Below are positions 8,824 to 17,078 of a stretch of DNA of 64,000 nt, one piece after another. The notes beneath the pieces were generated by a model, which made no database searches, was not told the DNA's origin, and was given only the letters and a program-made list of their open reading frames with translations. The translations under genes were made by a program, and so were the position numbers. The stretch's first letter is position 1. Each line of letters starts with the position of its first letter. The DNA lies in the NCBI GenBank assembly GCA_963759545.1, contig CAVXAB010000025.1, forward strand, positions 1-64,000, written 5' to 3'. Source of the stretch: Trebonia sp963759545. GTDB lineage: Bacteria; Actinomycetota; Actinomycetes; Streptosporangiales; Streptosporangiaceae.

Positions 8824-8906
8824 GATCACCGAACCGGAGTCCCGGGAAACGGGCGCGCCGAGGCGAGCCCGCGCGTCCGCGAGACCGCCGGGCGCCGCCG
8901 TCGGCC

Positions 8907-9512
8907 CTACGGGGCACCTGGCTCGTGGCCGGCCTCGCCTCCTGCCGTGGCATCGCCTCCGCCTCGGGTCGGGCTCTGGCTGGATGGCCGCTGGATCACC
9001 GTGGTCACGGCCGACGCCAGGCCGATGGCGCGCGCGCCGACAAGTTGCCATGACCTGGCGATGCCGAAGAGGAAGAACAAGATGGCCAGCCCGCCCTGGC
9101 GGTCGATTCCGCTGACGCTACTGGGAAACCGGTCCAGCTGCACGGCGTTGGCCAGCTGCAGGCCGTAGAGGACGCAAAGGATGGCGAGCATCCTGACGTC
9201 GTGGCGTATCTGCTCCTTGTGTTCCCGGTACAACACGATGACGAGGGCGGATGTGGTGGCTAGCCCGGCGCCCGACAAGATGATGCCCACGTCCCCGAGG
9301 CTGGCCCCAGGCAGCAGCCCCACTAGCGCGATCACCAGGACGTTGACGAGCGCCGAGAACGCTGCTGCCGCCCGCACCTGGTGTTCGGCGCGAGCTTCAT
9401 CCCCTGTCAGTTTCTCCGGGGAGATCGAGACCGCCACGAAAAGCAACCCGATCAGGGCGCCCGCGACGCTGGCGCAGCCATTGAAGAAGTCATGAAAGCT
9501 GGTTGGGACCAC
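8907..9512 (-). CDS. Integral membrane protein of unknown function
   Basis: 201 residues with five likely membrane helices, at about 8-30 (GCASVAGALIGLLFVAVSI), 50-70, 74-95, 106-125 and 139-160, then a hydrophilic Gly/Ala/Ser-rich tail of about 35 residues. There is no signal peptide and no catalytic motif I recognise. The first codon is GTG with no clear ribosome site, so the start is tentative. It is convergent with proS and followed upstream by a tiny gene and another membrane protein on the same strand. Confidence 0.65.
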   Translation of the reverse strand: MVPTSFHDFFNGCASVAGALIGLLFVAVSISPEKLTGDEARAEHQVRAAAAFSALVNVLVIALVGLLPGASLGDVGIILSGAGLATTSALVIVLYREHKEQIRHDVRMLAILCVLYGLQLANAVQLDRFPSSVSGIDRQGGLAILFFLFGIARSWQLVGARAIGLASAVTTVIQRPSSQSPTRGGGDATAGGEAGHEPGAP

Positions 9513-9545
9513 CGGCTCAAGTTATCTGGCGGTACGGCCCTGGCT

Positions 9546-9599
9546 TCAGCGTGCCTTGCGCCGCAGTTTACGGATGAGCTTGTTGATCAGGTAAAACAT
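9546..9599 (-). CDS. Putative 17-residue basic peptide gene
   Basis: ATG to TGA encodes MFYLINKLIRKLRRKAR, preceded by a strong AGGAGG ribosome site eight bases upstream. The peptide alternates hydrophobic (F, L, I) and basic (K, R) residues and would form a cationic amphipathic helix, a plan shared with membrane-acting regulatory peptides and small toxins. It lies between two membrane-protein genes on the same strand. I recognise no family. The call rests on the ribosome site and the non-random composition. Confidence 0.45.
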   Translation of the reverse strand: MFYLINKLIRKLRRKAR

Positions 9600-9675
9600 C
9601 GGCGTTGCCTCCTCGCGGCGGTGCGGTCTCGTGGATATTGCCTGCCGGCGTTGACGCGGCACTCCGGCTCAGGTG

Positions 9676-10233
9676 TCACCCGGCGCTGACCTCGCTGTCG
9701 AGACTGCCCACGGTGGCAGCGGCCGTGGCGCCTGCTGCCCGGGAGGTAGCGGCGCGGCCCCTGGCGGCCAGGATGGTGGTGCGGGCGAGCAGCATCGCCA
9801 GGGACACGAAGATGAAACTGTCGGTCAGCGCGCCGACCGTGACCTGGTTAGCCGCCATCCAGCTCCCCAGCTGATCGGTGAAGAGGTGGTTGGCGCCGTA
9901 GGTGAAGTAGATGCGGCCAGCGGTGACCGCGATCCACACGGCGGTATAGGGCAGGCCGGCCCAGGAAACGGCGCGGCCCGCCTGGCTGTCATAGGTAACA
10001 CGGAACAGCGTCGCGGCGAGGACTCCGAGTGCTGCTCCCGCCGCCACCCCGGCGACCTCGAGGAGCAGGCCGTGCCCGGAGGTAGCGGCGCCCTTGATGA
10101 AGAAGGGGATGACGATGGCCACGCCGACGACCGGGCGCAGCAGCCGCATGGTGGTGATCTTGCGGCGACCCAGGTCGGTCGACAGCACCAGGGCCAGGAC
10201 GGCGAGGTTGAGGATCCAGACGCTAGCGTCCAT
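9676..10233 (-). CDS. Multi-pass membrane protein of unknown function
   Basis: 185 residues with four or five membrane helices: ASVWILNLAVLALVLS, VVGVAIVIPFFI, AGVAAGAALGVLAATLF, LPYTAVWIAVTAGRIYF and SFIFVSLAMLLARTTILAA. The first half resembles CcdC-like membrane proteins in spacing, but I would not assign that with certainty. The ATG follows AAAGGA at good distance; longer upstream frames lack support. It is divergent from a LysR-type gene that could regulate it. Confidence 0.65.
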   Translation of the reverse strand: MDASVWILNLAVLALVLSTDLGRRKITTMRLLRPVVGVAIVIPFFIKGAATSGHGLLLEVAGVAAGAALGVLAATLFRVTYDSQAGRAVSWAGLPYTAVWIAVTAGRIYFTYGANHLFTDQLGSWMAANQVTVGALTDSFIFVSLAMLLARTTILAARGRAATSRAAGATAAATVGSLDSEVSAG

Positions 10234-10357
10234 TAGCCATCCTTTGATTGCCGGTTGGGGTAGTACGAGTGAACCCGAAGCATGGCGGCAGAAAAAGGGC
10301 GAACGTCTCAACTATTGTTAAGCAGCGCTCATCAATAGACTCTTTCCTGTGATTGAA

Positions 10358-11314
10358 ATGGCCGAGTTGCGGGCCTTTCTGGTCGCCGCCGACGAGCTGC
10401 ACTTCGGGCGGGCCGCCGAGCGCTTGCGGGTCTCGCCGTCCCGGATCAGCCAGCTGGTCCGGAGCATGGAGACGCGAGTGGGCGCGTCCCTGTTCGAGCG
10501 GACCACCCGCCGGGTCGAGCTGACCCCGATCGGTGCGCAGCTCTACGCGGATCTCACCCGCGTTTACGACGACCTCCACGCCTCGATGCGCCGCGCCAAG
10601 TCGGCCGCCAGGGGGCTGGCAGGCAAGGTGACGGTCGGGTACCTGACCCACTGCCAGGACGCCGGGTTCACCCGGCTGGCCGCGGACTTCCATGATCGCT
10701 TCCCGGCCTGCGAAGTCGGCACGATCGACGTCACCGGGAGCGACTATCACGACGTCCTGCGGAACGGGAGCGTCGACGTGCTCCTTGGCCGGTTCGGCGC
10801 GGAGCCGCCGCCAACCGGACTCGTCCAAGGGCCGGTGATATCCCGCGAGGACTGGGTTCTCGGCGTCGCCCGCGGCCACTCCCTGGCCGGGCGGGACGTG
10901 GTCTCGGTAGAGGAACTCGCCGACCAGGCGATCTTCGGGGTCCCCGACTCGTTCACCGGCGAGCTGGTCAACCCGCTCTACCCGGCGCGCACCCCGAAGG
11001 GGCGGCCCATCCCCCGCCGCGGCATCGCCCGCACCTTCGCCGAGGTGCTGGCGCTGGTCGCCCGGCGCGAGAACGTCTTCCCGGCCGGCGCGTCGTTTCC
11101 CGCCCACTACGGCCACCCGGCGGTCGTGTTCGTCCCCCTGCACGGCTGGCCGCCGGCGACCCGCGCGCTCTTGTGGCGCGCGCACGGCAACACCGCGCTG
11201 GTGACCGCCTTCATCGACACCGCGACCGCCGAGCGGCCACCGGACCTGCCCCGGCTCGGCAACCCCGGCTACGGCGACTGGTCCGGCCCCCGGGTCGTGG
11301 ACTCTCGCCGCTAA
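10358..11314 (+). CDS. LysR-family transcriptional regulator
   Basis: 318 residues. The N-terminal winged helix-turn-helix is typical: LRAFLVAADELHFGRAAERLRVSPSRISQLVRSMETRVGA is followed by LFERTTRRVELTPIG. The C-terminal part (about 90-300) is the substrate-binding-protein-like effector domain. Start is ATG 10358 or the in-frame GTG 10349; neither has a ribosome site. Its nearest targets are the divergent membrane protein at 9676-10233 and the PPOX gene downstream on the same strand. The effector is unknown. Confidence 0.88.
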   Translation: MAELRAFLVAADELHFGRAAERLRVSPSRISQLVRSMETRVGASLFERTTRRVELTPIGAQLYADLTRVYDDLHASMRRAKSAARGLAGKVTVGYLTHCQDAGFTRLAADFHDRFPACEVGTIDVTGSDYHDVLRNGSVDVLLGRFGAEPPPTGLVQGPVISREDWVLGVARGHSLAGRDVVSVEELADQAIFGVPDSFTGELVNPLYPARTPKGRPIPRRGIARTFAEVLALVARRENVFPAGASFPAHYGHPAVVFVPLHGWPPATRALLWRAHGNTALVTAFIDTATAERPPDLPRLGNPGYGDWSGPRVVDSRR

Positions 11315-11399
11315 GGTCAGCTCACTGGCGCAGGGCAGGACCGGAACCTGGCGGGCCGCCATTGACTTGAACTTCACTTGACGTTTTACCGTCGCTGCT

Positions 11400-11849
11400 A
11401 TGACACTCACCGAGGCAGAGCAGCGTTTCCTCTCCGCACAGCGGCACGGGCAGCTGGCCACCATCGCCTTCGACGGCACCCCCCAGGTCAAGCCCGTCGG
11501 CTTCAGCTACAACAAGGAGTTCGGCACCATCGACATCACCGGGATGAACATGGCGCGGAGCGCCAAGTACAAGAACGTCCGGTCGAACCCGCACGTGGCG
11601 TTCGTGGCCGACGACGTGCCCGCGCCAGAAGACGGGGCAGCCGGCGTCCGGTTCCTTGAGATCCGCGGCGTCGCCGAGGCCGTCACGGCACCGCCCGGCC
11701 AGCCGCGGACCGGCGGCCACTTGGCGCCGGAGATCATCCGGATCCACCCGCGGCGCGTCCTCGCTTTTAACGTCGACCCGGACCACCCCGGACTGCAGGC
11801 CCGCGACGTCGGGGGAGACGTCACCTACAGCGCCCGATGGCCGCAATGA
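11400..11849 (+). CDS. PPOX-class F420-dependent oxidoreductase-like protein
   Basis: 149 residues with a split-barrel flavin/deazaflavin-binding fold. HGQLATIAFDGTPQVKPVGFSY, the RSAKYKNVRSNPHVAFVADD middle segment and FLEIRGVAEAV are characteristic of the actinobacterial F420-binding PPOX subfamily. Such enzymes reduce small organic substrates with F420H2. The start is ATG; the 85-base gap after the LysR gene contains TTGACTTGAACTTCACTTGA-like promoter sequence. The substrate is unknown, and cofactor choice (F420 versus FMN) is by family resemblance only. Confidence 0.82.
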   Translation: MTLTEAEQRFLSAQRHGQLATIAFDGTPQVKPVGFSYNKEFGTIDITGMNMARSAKYKNVRSNPHVAFVADDVPAPEDGAAGVRFLEIRGVAEAVTAPPGQPRTGGHLAPEIIRIHPRRVLAFNVDPDHPGLQARDVGGDVTYSARWPQ

Positions 11850-11891
11850 GCATGATGGCGATCGCGGTGCGGAGTCCTGCCAGTACCTCAG

Positions 11892-12764
11892 TTAAGTAGC
11901 TGCGATGGTTGGCGCGATCTCGCCGAGCAGGTCATCAAGCGATCGCGCCGGGCGGCCGGTGAGCCGCTTGACGGTCTCGGTGACCTGGGCGGCGTAACCG
12001 CCGGTGCCCGAGCGGCGGTAGTCCTGGTACAGGCCGACGAGCGCGCCGGCGAACCACGTGGTCAGCCCGGCACCGAGGAGCGCTTGGCGTACCGCGTCGT
12101 CGGATGCGCCGACGTAGCTGATGCGGCGGCCAAGCACGCTGGTCAGCTTGGCGGCGACATCGGTGTAGGACAGCGCCTCCGGCCCGGTGACGTCGAAGTG
12201 GGCGCCGGCGTACCCGGGCTCGGTCAGGGCGAGGGCGGCCACGGCGGCGACGTCGCGGGTGTCGACCATGCTGATGCGTGCCTCGCCGGCGTCGGCGTAG
12301 AAGGTCCCTGACGCGTCGATGGCGGGGATCGTCGATTCTGGGATGTTTTGCAGGAACAGGTTGGGGCGCACGATCACATAGGGGAGCCCGGAGTCCTCGA
12401 GGTAGCGGTCGCAGGTGGTGTGCGCGCTGATGAACTCCGCCGGAGACTCCCGGTCAGCCCCAAGGATCGAGCTGCGCACCAGCAGTTGCACCTGTGTCCG
12501 ACGGGCGGCGTCGATGGCGTTGCGGTGCCAGCCGACCGCGTCGGGGTGCGGGCTCGAGAGCAAGAATACTTTCTCGACCCCCGCCATCGCCGTGACCAGC
12601 GAGCCCTCGTCAGCGAGGTCACCGGTAACGACCTCGGCCGCCGTAGCGCGGTGGCCGGCGGGCTCACCGGCGCGGACGAGTGCCCGGACTTGCTCACCCC
12701 GGCCAAGCAACTCACCGATCAGCGCGGCGCCAACCTTGCTGCGGCCCCCAATGACAAGAATCAT
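11892..12764 (-). CDS. NmrA-like NAD(P)-binding protein (atypical SDR)
   Basis: 290 residues. A Rossmann fold begins at the first residue with MILVIGGRSKVGAALIGELL (glycine-rich nucleotide loop), followed by VEKVFLLSSPHP, the VRPNLFLQN strand and DTRDVAAVAALAL, the usual order of NmrA/QOR2-like proteins. These bind NAD(P) and act as redox sensors or quinone/enone reductases; the catalytic Tyr-Lys pair of classical SDRs is not evident. The start is supported by GGGGAAGGG. It is divergent from the LysR gene at 12896, its probable regulator. Confidence 0.83.
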   Translation of the reverse strand: MILVIGGRSKVGAALIGELLGRGEQVRALVRAGEPAGHRATAAEVVTGDLADEGSLVTAMAGVEKVFLLSSPHPDAVGWHRNAIDAARRTQVQLLVRSSILGADRESPAEFISAHTTCDRYLEDSGLPYVIVRPNLFLQNIPESTIPAIDASGTFYADAGEARISMVDTRDVAAVAALALTEPGYAGAHFDVTGPEALSYTDVAAKLTSVLGRRISYVGASDDAVRQALLGAGLTTWFAGALVGLYQDYRRSGTGGYAAQVTETVKRLTGRPARSLDDLLGEIAPTIAAT

Positions 12765-12860
12765 CGCCCTTCCCCCTTCGCGGCTCGCGATCGCCTGGTC
12801 TCTGGCTGTGGCGGCTGTCTTCTCCCAACCTGTAGTAACGGGGCGGGGCTGATCAAGGGA

Positions 12861-12878
12861 CAATCGCTGATCGGATTG
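12861..12878. promoter_or_regulatory. Candidate LysR operator in a divergent spacer
   Basis: CAATC-N8-GATTG is a perfect inverted repeat 18 bases before the LysR start; GATTGAT recurs immediately downstream. The position between the LysR gene and its divergent NmrA-like neighbour is where LysR autoregulatory sites normally lie. Confidence 0.4.
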
Positions 12879-12895
12879 ATTAGAATCTCTGATTG

Positions 12896-13795
12896 ATGTG
12901 GCGCGACGTGGAACTACGCGACCTGCGGATCTTCCTGGTGCTTGCCGACGAGCTGCACTTCGGCCGGACGGCCGAGCGCCTGGGCATCTCCCAGCCCACG
13001 GTGAGCGAGGCAGTGCGAGTCCTTGAGTTCCGGCTCGGCGTCAAGGTCTTCGACCGGACCAGCCGCCGAGTCCGCCTCACGCCCGCGGGCGAGGCGCTCA
13101 AGCGCGGCCTCGTGCCCGCGCTGTCGGCCGTGGACCAGGCCCTGGCCCAGACCAGTGAGCTGTCGGGTGCCGTCCGCGGGCTGCTGCGGGTCGGTTTCGT
13201 TCTCACCACCGAGGGGCCGGCGCTCAGCCGGCTCATCGCCGCGTTCCAGGCCCGTTACCCAGGCTGTGAGGTCCGCCTCCAGGAGGTCGAGACCTTCGAC
13301 GCCTACCGGGCACTACGGCGGGGTGACATCGACGTTTTGTGCAACTGGCTTGCCGTGGACGAGCCAGATCTCACCGCGGGCACCGCGTTCGCCCACTACG
13401 AGCGGGCGCTTGCCGTTGCCGCCACGCACCGCCTCGCACGGCAGCGGGCGGTCTCCATCGAGGACCTGGCCGATGAGGAGGTCGCCCTGCTCCCGCCGTC
13501 CACCCCGTCGGCGGTCTACGACCTGCTCGTTCCCCCGCGCACCCCGGCTGGGCACCCGATCCGCCGCACCCAGCCCGTCCAGACGATCAACGAGATCCTC
13601 TCGCTGGTAGCCCGCGGGCGCATTGTCCACCCCACCAGCTCCACCGTCCCCATCTTCAACCGCGACGATGTAACCCTCGTCCCCATCGAAGACCTGCCCC
13701 CGCTACCGCTTGGCCTGGTCTGGTGCGCCAGCCGGGAGAACCCGCGCATCCGCGCACTTAACGAAGTCGCCGGCTCAATGGACGCTGCAACCTAG
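12896..13795 (+). CDS. LysR-family transcriptional regulator
   Basis: 299 residues. The winged helix-turn-helix has LRIFLVLADELHFGRTAERLGISQPTVSEAVRVLE in order, then VFDRTSRRVRLTPAGEAL. The effector domain covers about residues 90-295. It resembles the LysR protein at 10358 (same ADELHFGR(T/A)AERL core), so the pair may be paralogues. ATG 12896 is preferred over TTG 12893. It probably controls the divergent NmrA-like gene through the inverted repeat between them. Confidence 0.88.
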   Translation: MWRDVELRDLRIFLVLADELHFGRTAERLGISQPTVSEAVRVLEFRLGVKVFDRTSRRVRLTPAGEALKRGLVPALSAVDQALAQTSELSGAVRGLLRVGFVLTTEGPALSRLIAAFQARYPGCEVRLQEVETFDAYRALRRGDIDVLCNWLAVDEPDLTAGTAFAHYERALAVAATHRLARQRAVSIEDLADEEVALLPPSTPSAVYDLLVPPRTPAGHPIRRTQPVQTINEILSLVARGRIVHPTSSTVPIFNRDDVTLVPIEDLPPLPLGLVWCASRENPRIRALNEVAGSMDAAT

Positions 13796-13836
13796 CGAAA
13801 CCGCGTGCCGCCGCGTTCAGGTTCCCCGCGCCTGGC

Positions 13837-13934
13837 GCTCAGGCTCACCAGCCCCGCAGGTCTACCGGCCACGCCTCAAGGACCTGCTCAGGCTCACCAG
13901 CCCCGCAGGTCCACCGGCCACGCCTCACGGACCC
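13837..13934. repeat. 49-bp tandem duplication of a gene 3' end
   Basis: Copies at 13837-13885 and 13886-13934 differ at a few positions only. The second copy contains the last codons (AWPVDLRGW and the stop) of the minus-strand D-threonine-aldolase homologue; the first lies in the spacer downstream of that gene. This is the same arrangement as behind proS. Confidence 0.88.
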
Positions 13935-14922
13935 GGTCGCCCTCCACCAGGTACAGGTGCTCGTGGTAGGCCACGGTGGGGTCGACGTGGGCCGGCAGGA
14001 CCCGGACCTGGTCGCCCACCTTGGGGAGCGACCCTCCCGCTGGCGGGGAGAAGACGACGTGCTCGTCGGAGCAGTACCACACGGCCGAGCCGTCGGAAAG
14101 CGACGGGTTGCCATGGTCCATGCCGAGCGCCTTCAGCCCGCAGTCGGCCACCGCCCACCCGCCCTGGTTGACCGACACCACGGTGGCCAGGATGCTCAGG
14201 GCCTGGCCGAAGGGCAATCCGATGGCGGCGTAAGCGGTGTCCATCAGGGCGTAGGAGCCGGCCTGCAGCTCGGTGGCCGAGGCGTTGAGGTCCCAGCTGC
14301 CTGTCCCGCCGGCCGAGCGCACGGGGCCGCCCACCGCGCCGTGGGCCCGCTCAAGGAGGGCCATGCTTTCCGCCACCTGGCGGGCCCGGTCGGCCCGGTC
14401 GCCCACCATCATGGTGTGCCCCTCGTAGCCCATCACCCCCCGCACTTCCAGGCCCGCGCCCCGGGCAAGCTCGGCAAGGGAGCCCGCGTCGTCGGGCGAG
14501 CAGCCACAGCGGGGCAGGCCGACGTTGACGTCGATGAGGACCTCGCGCAGCCCGGCCCGCTTGGCGGCGTCCACGGTGGCAGGCGAGTCCACCGCCACCG
14601 TCACCCGGGCCCCGGCCGTCACCAGCGCGCCCAGGCGGGATGCGTCGAGCACCTCGTTGGCCAGGAGGAGGTCCTGGCCAAGGCCGGCCGCCACCATCCC
14701 CTCCACCTCCCGGATGGTGGCGCAGGTGAACCCGGGGTGGCCGCTGCCGCGCTGGTGCCTGGCAAGCTCGGTGCACTTGTGGGCCTTGACGTGGGGTCGC
14801 AGGCGCTCGCCGGGCCACGCTTCTGCCATGCGCGCCAGGTTGGCCGCCAAGATGGCGGCGTCCACCAAGGGCGCTGGGGTCTGCAGCTCGGCCAGGTTGC
14901 GGTAGACAGGCGCGTTGGTCAC
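13894..14922 (-). CDS. D-threonine aldolase / D-serine dehydratase-like PLP enzyme
   Basis: 342 residues, fold type III (alanine-racemase-like barrel). The PLP lysine lies in RPHVKAHKCTEL, near the usual N-terminal position. LIDVNVGLPRCG and VMGYEGHTMM follow, and a C-terminal beta domain contains GDQVRVLPAHVDPTVAYHEHLYLV, whose histidine/aspartate set fits the metal site of D-threonine aldolases and metal-dependent D-serine dehydratases. Likely reactions are cleavage of D-3-hydroxy-amino acids or D-serine deamination; the sequence alone does not decide. The start is GTG without a clear ribosome site. The 3' end is tandemly duplicated downstream. Confidence 0.8.
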   Translation of the reverse strand: MTNAPVYRNLAELQTPAPLVDAAILAANLARMAEAWPGERLRPHVKAHKCTELARHQRGSGHPGFTCATIREVEGMVAAGLGQDLLLANEVLDASRLGALVTAGARVTVAVDSPATVDAAKRAGLREVLIDVNVGLPRCGCSPDDAGSLAELARGAGLEVRGVMGYEGHTMMVGDRADRARQVAESMALLERAHGAVGGPVRSAGGTGSWDLNASATELQAGSYALMDTAYAAIGLPFGQALSILATVVSVNQGGWAVADCGLKALGMDHGNPSLSDGSAVWYCSDEHVVFSPPAGGSLPKVGDQVRVLPAHVDPTVAYHEHLYLVEGDRVREAWPVDLRGW

Positions 14923-14988
14923 AGCGCCAGCATGCCCGGTGCGCGAGCCGCAGCGCTACCAGGGAGCTTGAACCTGCTCCACGCTGGC

Positions 14989-15849
14989 TTACCTGGCGAG
15001 GTCGGCTGGTTCGTCGAGCCGCGTCAGCTTTCGCGGGTTTCTGACCAGGTAGACCCGGGTGACCCGCCCGTACTCCACGACGAGGCTCACCGCGGCGGGC
15101 TCGCCGCCGACCTCGATCAGGCCCGCGGGCGCGCCGTTGAGCCACACGGTTGCCGACGCGAACGCGGACTGACTCGCGCGCGCGAGCACCTTCGCCACCA
15201 GTTCGGACCCGTGAACCGGGGCCAGCGCGGCGGCCGCGAGCCCGCCGCCGTCGGCGATCAGGACCACATCCGGCGCCATGACCTCCATCAGCTCCTCCAG
15301 CCGCCCGGTTCGCAGCGCCGCCAGGAAACGCTCCACCACGGCCTGCTGCTCTGACGGGCTCACCCGCACCCGCGGCCGCCGGGCCGCCACGTGCTCGCGG
15401 GCCCGCCGCGCGATCTGCCGCACCGTGGCCGCGGGCTTCCCGATGGCCTCGGCGACCTCGCCGTAGGGCATCTCGAAGACCTCGCGGAGCACGAACACCG
15501 CCCGCTCCGCCGGCCCGAGCGTTTCAAGCACGGTCAGCATCGCGATCGAGACACTTTCCGCGAGCTCCACGTCCTCGGCGACATCGGGGCTGGTCAGCAG
15601 CGGCTCCGGCAGCCACTCGCCGACGTAGTCCTCGCGGCGGCGCGACAGGGTCCGCAGCCGGTTGAGCGCTTGCCTGGTGACGACCCGGACGAGGTAGGCG
15701 CGCGGGTCACGCACCTGCGAGCGGTCGGCGCCGGCCCACCGCAGCCAGGACTCCTGCACCACGTCCTCCGCGTCGGCCGCCGACCCGAGCATCTCGTAGG
15801 CGACCGTGAACAGCAGGCTGCGATGGGCGACGAACGGGTCCTCGGTCAT
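14989..15849 (-). CDS. ECF41-type RNA polymerase sigma factor
   Basis: 286 residues. Region 2 (YEMLGSAADAEDVVQESWLRW) and region 4 (TLGPAERAVFVLREVFEMPYGEVAEAIGK) are followed by a SnoaL-like C-terminal domain with the ECF41 hallmarks IADGGG and NPRKL, a variant of NPDKL. In this group the C-terminal extension, not an anti-sigma factor, controls activity. The ATG overlaps the stop of the upstream carboxymuconolactone-decarboxylase-like gene (ATGA), the classic ECF41 gene pair. A matching promoter precedes the pair, so autoregulation is likely. Confidence 0.9.
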   Translation of the reverse strand: MTEDPFVAHRSLLFTVAYEMLGSAADAEDVVQESWLRWAGADRSQVRDPRAYLVRVVTRQALNRLRTLSRRREDYVGEWLPEPLLTSPDVAEDVELAESVSIAMLTVLETLGPAERAVFVLREVFEMPYGEVAEAIGKPAATVRQIARRAREHVAARRPRVRVSPSEQQAVVERFLAALRTGRLEELMEVMAPDVVLIADGGGLAAAALAPVHGSELVAKVLARASQSAFASATVWLNGAPAGLIEVGGEPAAVSLVVEYGRVTRVYLVRNPRKLTRLDEPADLAR

Positions 15850-16424
15850 GCCGTCGACGCTACGCCGGACTTTTGCGGACTCTTGGCCAGCGGGATCTCG
15901 CAGGCATCGGAGTAGCCCTGCGACGTGATGCCGTGCGCCGTGTTGACCCGGCTCGCCATGTTGGCCGAGCCGATGAACACGGTGAGCTCGACCAGCGCCG
16001 CCGGCCCGAGCCGCGCCAGCAGGCTCGCCGATAGCTCGTCGGTGACGGTCGTCGGGGTGTTGGTCATGGCCTCGGCGTACTCCAGCACGTCCCGCTCCAG
16101 CGGGGTGAACACATCCGATTCCCGCCAGCGGGGCACCTGGCTCGCCTTGGCCAAGTCCAGGTTGTGGTTCAGCGCCAGGAAGTAGTTGACGTCAAGGCAC
16201 CAGCTGCAGCCAACCTGTGCCGCGACGGCCATGTGCGCGAACGTCTTAAGGCTCGCGTCGGCCGCGTCCCACGTGGCCACCCCGGCAGAGAACTCCTGGC
16301 TGGACACGGCCACCTTAGGGTTGTTGTACGTCACCTCAACGGGTTCTGGCACGGAACCGAGCAGCCTGATCATCTCTTCCCTCAGCTCGGCGGGAACCTC
16401 AGCCTTCGGAACGCGTATCGCCAT
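15846..16424 (-). CDS. Carboxymuconolactone decarboxylase / AhpD-like protein
   Basis: 192 residues of the CMD/AhpD helical family. The redox-active CxxC is in VGCSWCLDVNYFLALNH, with the downstream histidine present. AhpD-like members act as peroxidase partners or thiol-disulfide proteins; no aromatic pathway surrounds it, so true decarboxylase activity is unlikely. The start is set by GGAGG seven bases upstream. It is co-transcribed with, and translationally coupled to, the ECF41 sigma factor and is its expected main target. Confidence 0.88.
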   Translation of the reverse strand: MAIRVPKAEVPAELREEMIRLLGSVPEPVEVTYNNPKVAVSSQEFSAGVATWDAADASLKTFAHMAVAAQVGCSWCLDVNYFLALNHNLDLAKASQVPRWRESDVFTPLERDVLEYAEAMTNTPTTVTDELSASLLARLGPAALVELTVFIGSANMASRVNTAHGITSQGYSDACEIPLAKSPQKSGVASTA

Positions 16425-16460
16425 GGTGTCCTCCTTGGACGTCTGCCTGTTCGGCATGAA

Positions 16461-16487
16461 GACACCACCCGCCCCGCCCCCGTGACA
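16461..16487 (-). promoter_or_regulatory. ECF41-type promoter
   Basis: On the minus strand TGTCACG (16487-16481), a 16-base spacer and TGTC (16464-16461) match the known ECF41 consensus TGTCACA-N16-CGTC at 9 of 11 defined positions with the exact spacing. It lies about 37 bases upstream of the CMD-like start, as expected for an autoregulated ECF41 operon. Confidence 0.72.
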
Positions 16488-16684
16488 GTCGACCGCGCGG
16501 CCCGATGACTCTGGGCCGGCTGCTCACAGGCGAGCGTTCGCGGCTAGATCGCGACAACTGTGACCGAGCGGTCCCCAGCGACCCTCCGAATGCACCCGGC
16601 ATTGCTCCCCGCCTTCGCGCCGACCCCGATCGTGTCCGTTCCGTCCGGGTTTGTCCCAGCGGCACCGGGGGCCCGGACCATGAT

Positions 16685-16724
16685 CATGTGGATTCCGCAG
16701 CAAATAAGCTGCGGAATCCACATG
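16685..16724. repeat. Palindromic element A (17-bp arms), related copy at 40.6 kb
   Basis: CATGTGGATTCCGCAGC and its exact complement enclose a 6-base loop (aaataa). The flank on the low-coordinate side, ttgtccc through ccatgat (from about 16648), also resembles the flank of element B at 40543-40594. Going away from the end of the PHP-hydrolase gene at 17079, the order is palindrome, then flank, the same order as in copies B and C. It could be a terminator or a dispersed non-autonomous element. Confidence 0.75.
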
Positions 16725-16853
16725 AAAAGCGAAATCCTTGGCGATGATGCCCCTCCGGCGCGCGGGCGTCGCGCGCCAGCCGCCACACGGCCCTCACGGT
16801 CACCACGCGCCACTCAAGTCGACGGCATGGGTCGTGTAGAGCGTGAAAAGCAG

Positions 16854-17060
16854 GCGCGAAAGAGCCCCCGCGAAAGAGCCTCCGCGAAGAGCCCCCGCGA
16901 AGAGCCTCCGCGAAGAGCCTCCGCGAAGAGCCCCCGCGAAAGAGCCTCCGCGAAGAGCCTCCGCGAAGAGCCTCCGCGAAGAGCCTCCGCGAAGAGCCTC
17001 AGTAAGAGCCTCGCGAAAGGCCTCCGCGAAAAGCGCCCGTGTGGAAAAGAGCCTCCGCGA
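16854..17060. repeat. Degenerate 13/14-bp tandem repeat array
   Basis: About a dozen units of gcgaagagcctcc, with variants gcgaaagagcctcc and gcgaagagccccc, directly behind the 3' end of the PHP-hydrolase gene. Unit length alternates between 13 and 14, so no reading frame is kept and the Arg/Lys-rich frames crossing it are unlikely to be genes. The remainder of the 16425-17078 gap holds the ECF41 promoter and palindrome A. Confidence 0.85.
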
Positions 17061-17078
17061 GCACGGCGCAGGATTCGC

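Noticed and set aside
16679..16800. Conserved small protein MIMWI... in palindromes A and B
   Set aside because: The shared residues are explained by the shared palindromic DNA; there is no ribosome site and downstream similarity is weak.
16854..17060. CRISPR array
   Set aside because: Units are 13-14 bp with no spacers of regular length and no cas genes in the window.
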